The position numbers and the translations under genes were made by a program. A stretch of DNA of 64,000 bases. Origin: Ardenticatenaceae bacterium. Lineage in GTDB: Bacteria; Chloroflexota; Anaerolineae; Promineifilales; Promineifilaceae. The stretch covers positions 162,297 through 226,296 of the forward strand of contig JACKCC010000016.1 of NCBI GenBank assembly GCA_020634245.1. Direction: 5' to 3'. This document shows, one piece after another, positions 61,361 to 64,000 of the stretch. The notes beneath the pieces were generated by a model. The model searched no databases, had not been told where the DNA came from, and worked only from the letters and a program-made list of their open reading frames with translations. How positions within the stretch are numbered: position 1 is the stretch's first letter; each line of letters opens with the position of its first letter.

Positions 61361-61401
61361 TCAAAAAAAGACCTGTCAGGCGGTTCAGCCTGACAGGTCT
61401 T
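61361..61401 (-). terminator. Intercistronic terminator between the binding-protein and ATPase genes
   Basis: On the minus strand AAGACCTGTCAGGC (61401-61388) pairs perfectly with GCCTGACAGGTCTT (61381-61368) around a 6-nt loop, and a run of T follows. Partial termination here would make more binding protein than membrane components, as in other sugar ABC operons. Confidence 0.8.
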
Positions 61402-61413
61402 GGAAGTTAGAGA

Positions 61414-62391
61414 CTATTTATACAACAGAGGCGCAATGGTATCGTCGTCAATGTTGCTGGCATCATACCAGTGGAAACCGGTGTCGATTGTTTTGGGTAA
61501 TGTTTCACCGTTCAGCGCCTTAACGGCCGCTTCCACACACTTGTAACCAATACCGATTGGGTCCTGAGTGATAGCGCCGGCTTCTGTACCAGCACGGATA
61601 GCATCCATCTGCTGTTGACCGGAGTCATAACCGATCACAACAATCTGGCCTTCTTTGCCCATTTCGGCGACAGCATTCAACACGCCAATGATCGAGCCTT
61701 CGTTCGCGCCAAAGAAGCCTTTCAGATCCGGGTGTGCCTGGATGATCGCTTTAGCCAGGTCTGTGGATTTGAGATGATCGCCACCACCATACTGAATGTC
61801 AACGATCTCGATGTCCGGGTACTTGGCTTCAATCTGGTTCACAAAACCATCGCGGCGGTCAATGCCGGTCCGGCTGGTCTGGTCATGAACAATAACGGCA
61901 ACCTGACCGGAACCACCAATCAGTTCAGCCATTTTGTCGGCGGCCATAGCCGCAGCAGCGATGTTGTCGGTAGCGGCCGTTGAAAGCGGAATATCACTGT
62001 CCACACCAGAGTCAAAACCAATAACCGGGATGCCAGACGCTTGAGCCTTTTCCAACTGCGGGAGCAGAGCCTGTGTATCGAGCGCAGCCAGACACAATGC
62101 TGCCGGGTTTTTATCTAAAGCAGCCTGCACCATTTCTACCTGCTTGTCGACCATGGCTTCCGTTTCCGGGCCTTCGAAGGTAATAGTGACATTGTAATCG
62201 GCGGCCGCTTTTTCAGCGCCTGCTTTTACTGCCTGCCAGAATTGATGCTGAAACCCTTTGGAAACAACGGCGATGTAGGGCACGCTTGAATCGGCTGGCG
62301 CTTCGGCGGCTTCTTCACTGCCCCCGCAGGAGGTCAAGACCATCGCAGCAATCAAAATGCTCAACAAAATTAGGGACAACTTGGTTTTCAT
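61414..62391 (-). CDS. Sugar-binding lipoprotein of the ABC importer (RbsB-like)
   Basis: This is a 325-residue periplasmic-binding-type protein anchored by lipid. Signal LILLSILIAAMVLTSC with lipobox Cys22, then a Ser/Glu/Ala spacer. The fold is peripla_BP_4 type, with SKGFQHQFWQAVKAGAEKAA, GFDSGVDSDIP, GFFGANEGSIIGV and VVIGYDSG at the expected places. It binds a monosaccharide and hands it to the RbsC-like permease. It lies first in the importer set, with GAGGAG upstream of the ATG, and a terminator follows. Confidence 0.94.
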   Translation of the reverse strand: MKTKLSLILLSILIAAMVLTSCGGSEEAAEAPADSSVPYIAVVSKGFQHQFWQAVKAGAEKAAADYNVTITFEGPETEAMVDKQVEMVQAALDKNPAALCLAALDTQALLPQLEKAQASGIPVIGFDSGVDSDIPLSTAATDNIAAAAMAADKMAELIGGSGQVAVIVHDQTSRTGIDRRDGFVNQIEAKYPDIEIVDIQYGGGDHLKSTDLAKAIIQAHPDLKGFFGANEGSIIGVLNAVAEMGKEGQIVVIGYDSGQQQMDAIRAGTEAGAITQDPIGIGYKCVEAAVKALNGETLPKTIDTGFHWYDASNIDDDTIAPLLYK

Positions 62392-62673
62392 TATTAAAAA
62401 TCTCCTCTTTTACTCTCATTTGGAATTTGAACGTTGAGATCTGGAAATGGGTTCAAGATGCTGGTTGCAATTTCCTCTCAACTATTAATGAAGTCACTAT
62501 TTTTTTACATTCAAACCATAAACAAATTCTCCTTTTCATGAAGAGTCATGTGGGCAATTGTTGAGGAATAGTCTATCAGGAGTTGTAAAGCTTCCCCATG
62601 TTTGTTCAAAGATCCTCGGTATTTTTCGCCCGTCTTCACAAACTTTTCCTTAAATTTGACTATTATCCGCCAG

Positions 62674-63699
62674 TTAGTTAGATGAATTTGTGGGTGAAAT
62701 TGGCGGCGCACTAGATTTCCTGATCGCTATTTTAGTCGGTAAGATGATTTCTTGACAACCTTCTGGCCCTTCATTGGTAAGGCGTGCTAACAACAATTGT
62801 GTTGCCTGGTAACCCATTTCATATGCCGGTTGAATCGCTACAGTTAGAAACGGGACCGGGTTGATGATGGTGGGAATATCGTCAAAAGAAACCAGTGAAA
62901 CATCTTCGGGGACACGTAATCCGGCCAGAGAAAAAGTGTGTAAAGCGCCGTTGGCAATAAAATTGTTAACTGCCAAAAATGCAGTGGGGCGTGGCGAGGT
63001 TTGCAGTGCCTTTTCAGCCATGGCACAGCCTAATGTTTGACTAAACGATCCCCAGTACACGTTTTCTAAATTATGGGTCAGATTTGCTTCTTCCATTGCC
63101 TGGCGAAAACCGGCGACCCGTTCGACTGATGTGGAAATATTTTTGGGGCCGGACAAGATGGCAATGTGTTTGTGTCCCAGTTCTATCAAATGCCTGGCTA
63201 ATTGGTAAGCGCCACCAAATGAGTCGCCACGCACAATATCTACATCAACATTGGGTATGCTTCGGTCCAAAACGACGACGCTGATTTTTTGCTTTTGGAT
63301 TAAACGGATAGGTTCGGCTTTGTTGCCAGCCGGGACGAATAATATCCCATCAATCCGCCGCTTCAGCAGCATGGTCAGGTATTGGTCTTGTTTTTGGATG
63401 GATTCGTCAGTGTTGCAGAGGATGACGCTGTATTCTTTTTCCTGGGCGGCATCTTCCACGCCACGCGCGACCGTAGTCCAAAACGGATTGGTAATATCGG
63501 TGAGAACGAGGGCTAATGTGTTGGTTTGGTTGAAGCGCAGGCTGGGGCCGAGCATGTTGGGGACGTAGCCTAGTTCAGCGATAGCCGTTTCGACTTTGGT
63601 GCGTGTGGCCTCGCTGACGTAACCGGAGTTGTTGATGACGCGGGAAACTGTCATTGTGGCAACACCGGCTCGTTTAGCTACGTCACGGATTGTGGGCAT
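62674..63699 (-). CDS. LacI-family transcription regulator
   Basis: This 341-residue repressor has an N-terminal helix-turn-helix, TIRDVAKRAGVATMTVSRVIN (residues 3-23), the hinge helix AIAELGYVPN and a periplasmic-binding-type effector domain. The latter contains ADKAL-like segments and FDDIPTI near 280. It probably controls the sugar importer and its own gene. Three copies of its likely operator (TGTTA-N4-TAACA) lie upstream. The ATG at 63699 has GAGGAGAAA close by; the longer frame is rejected. A 282-nt spacer separates it from the binding-protein gene, in which I see no such operator. Confidence 0.93.
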   Translation of the reverse strand: MPTIRDVAKRAGVATMTVSRVINNSGYVSEATRTKVETAIAELGYVPNMLGPSLRFNQTNTLALVLTDITNPFWTTVARGVEDAAQEKEYSVILCNTDESIQKQDQYLTMLLKRRIDGILFVPAGNKAEPIRLIQKQKISVVVLDRSIPNVDVDIVRGDSFGGAYQLARHLIELGHKHIAILSGPKNISTSVERVAGFRQAMEEANLTHNLENVYWGSFSQTLGCAMAEKALQTSPRPTAFLAVNNFIANGALHTFSLAGLRVPEDVSLVSFDDIPTIINPVPFLTVAIQPAYEMGYQATQLLLARLTNEGPEGCQEIILPTKIAIRKSSAPPISPTNSSN

Positions 63700-63735
63700 T
63701 TTCTCCTCTTCTTCAACAACATGATATGCGTAACA

Positions 63736-63749
63736 TGTTATGGATAACA
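63736..63749. promoter_or_regulatory. LacI-type operator, copy 1
   Basis: TGTTATGGATAACA has perfect half-sites TGTTA/TAACA with an N4 centre. It overlaps the -10 end of the minus-strand lacI-like promoter, which suggests autoregulation. Confidence 0.7.
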
Positions 63750-63776
63750 TTGTAACATATGTCTGAACATTGTCAA
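63749..63776 (-). promoter_or_regulatory. Promoter of the LacI-type gene
   Basis: On the minus strand TTGACA (63776-63771) and TACAAT (63754-63749) are separated by 16 nt. The -35 is perfect, the -10 has one mismatch. Confidence 0.75.
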
Positions 63777-63829
63777 TATGGTTTGGGCAAATTGGGTAAA
63801 TATCAGGGGGGATTTTGGCGGTATAAGTA

Positions 63830-63857
63830 TTGACAATTGGGACACAGGTTCTATAAT
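63830..63857 (+). promoter_or_regulatory. Divergent consensus promoter reading out of the window
   Basis: TTGACA (63830-63835), a 16-nt spacer and TATAAT (63852-63857) form a perfect sigma-70 promoter on the plus strand. Operator copy 2 begins at the last base of the -10. Confidence 0.85.
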
Positions 63858-63870
63858 GTTACGCATAACA
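63857..63870. promoter_or_regulatory. LacI-type operator, copy 2
   Basis: TGTTACGCATAACA spans the expected transcription start of the plus-strand promoter. Its half-sites match copies 1 and 3 exactly. Confidence 0.75.
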
Positions 63871-63890
63871 CACCGTTTTTTATCTGGCCG

Positions 63891-63904
63891 TGTTACGCGT
63901 AACA
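63891..63904. promoter_or_regulatory. LacI-type operator, copy 3
   Basis: TGTTACGCGTAACA is a perfect 14-bp palindrome with the central CG typical of LacI-family operators. Its centre is 34 bp from that of copy 2, about three helical turns. Confidence 0.8.
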
Positions 63905-63994
63905 TTGGCCGGGTTTGGATTGGCGTTTGACTGGCTGACCGTGATGTTGTTGGAAACGGCCGTTCCCCACCAACTTGGTCAACAAGAGGAAATT

Positions 63995-64000
63995 GGAGGA
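63995..64000 (+). promoter_or_regulatory. Ribosome binding site of a gene beginning outside the window
   Basis: GGAGGA ends at the right edge. With the consensus promoter about 130 nt upstream, it implies a start codon within the first few bases beyond the window. Confidence 0.6.

Noticed and set aside
62511..62711. Minus-strand frame of 66 codons between the LacI and binding-protein genes
   Set aside because: It overlaps the LacI stop by 38 nt, lacks a ribosome binding site and has no recognisable pattern; the region is more likely the leader of the importer transcript.
1..64000. tRNA, rRNA or insertion sequence
   Set aside because: I saw no tRNA-like cloverleaf, no rRNA sequence and no transposase frame; a tRNA scan would be needed to exclude a missed tRNA.

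Overview
The window looks like a chromosomal segment from a Chloroflexota bacterium, probably an Anaerolineae or Ardenticatenia-like lineage. This is inferred from three things: exopolysaccharide genes without outer-membrane export parts, secreted proteins ending in a short Tyr-Leu-Pro-like motif, and ABC importers of the RbsABC type under a LacI regulator. No 16S or other marker gene is present to fix the taxon. The whole region is peppered with the palindrome ACGGCCGT (about 110 copies counted by eye).

Layout. 1-9585: mixed housekeeping and membrane genes. These are the start of gatC, peptide deformylase, a cyclic-nucleotide-binding/PH-domain membrane protein, a GH1 glycosidase, a 23-codon small ORF between hairpins, a RIO-type kinase, a heterodimeric ABC exporter and a small hypothetical gene. 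Operon borders here carry several unrelated families of inverted repeats, some of which have entered the coding regions in frame.

9575-53327: a 44-kb surface-polysaccharide locus, nearly all on the minus strand with many 1-4 nt gene overlaps. It appears to hold two adjacent Wzx/Wzy-type assembly lines. Line A (about 9.6-32.8 kb) has phosphoglycosyl transferase, Wzz, Wzy, Wzx, many GT4 enzymes, one GT2, a sulfotransferase, two beta-helix secreted proteins and a degenerate GGDEF membrane protein at its head. Line B (about 33.1-53.3 kb) has a 4,6-dehydratase, aminotransferase, GNAT acetyltransferase, second phosphoglycosyl transferase, second Wzz-like protein, a WbpG-type amidotransferase, second Wzy and Wzx, an LPLAT acyltransferase, a NadE-like/AMP-ligase/ACP module, and a block of two TIM-barrel-like and two SGNH-like secreted proteins.

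54097-63699: an L-fucose-type operon read leftward. The order is LacI regulator, sugar-binding lipoprotein, ATPase, permease, a fused nucleotidyltransferase-GHMP kinase, a GDP-mannose 3,5-epimerase-like enzyme, L-fucose isomerase and fucose mutarotase. The presence of sugar activation enzymes instead of an obvious fuculokinase and aldolase is the unusual part. At the right edge, two back-to-back consensus promoters carry three matching TGTTA-N4-TAACA operators, so the LacI protein probably controls itself and a divergent gene that begins just outside the window.
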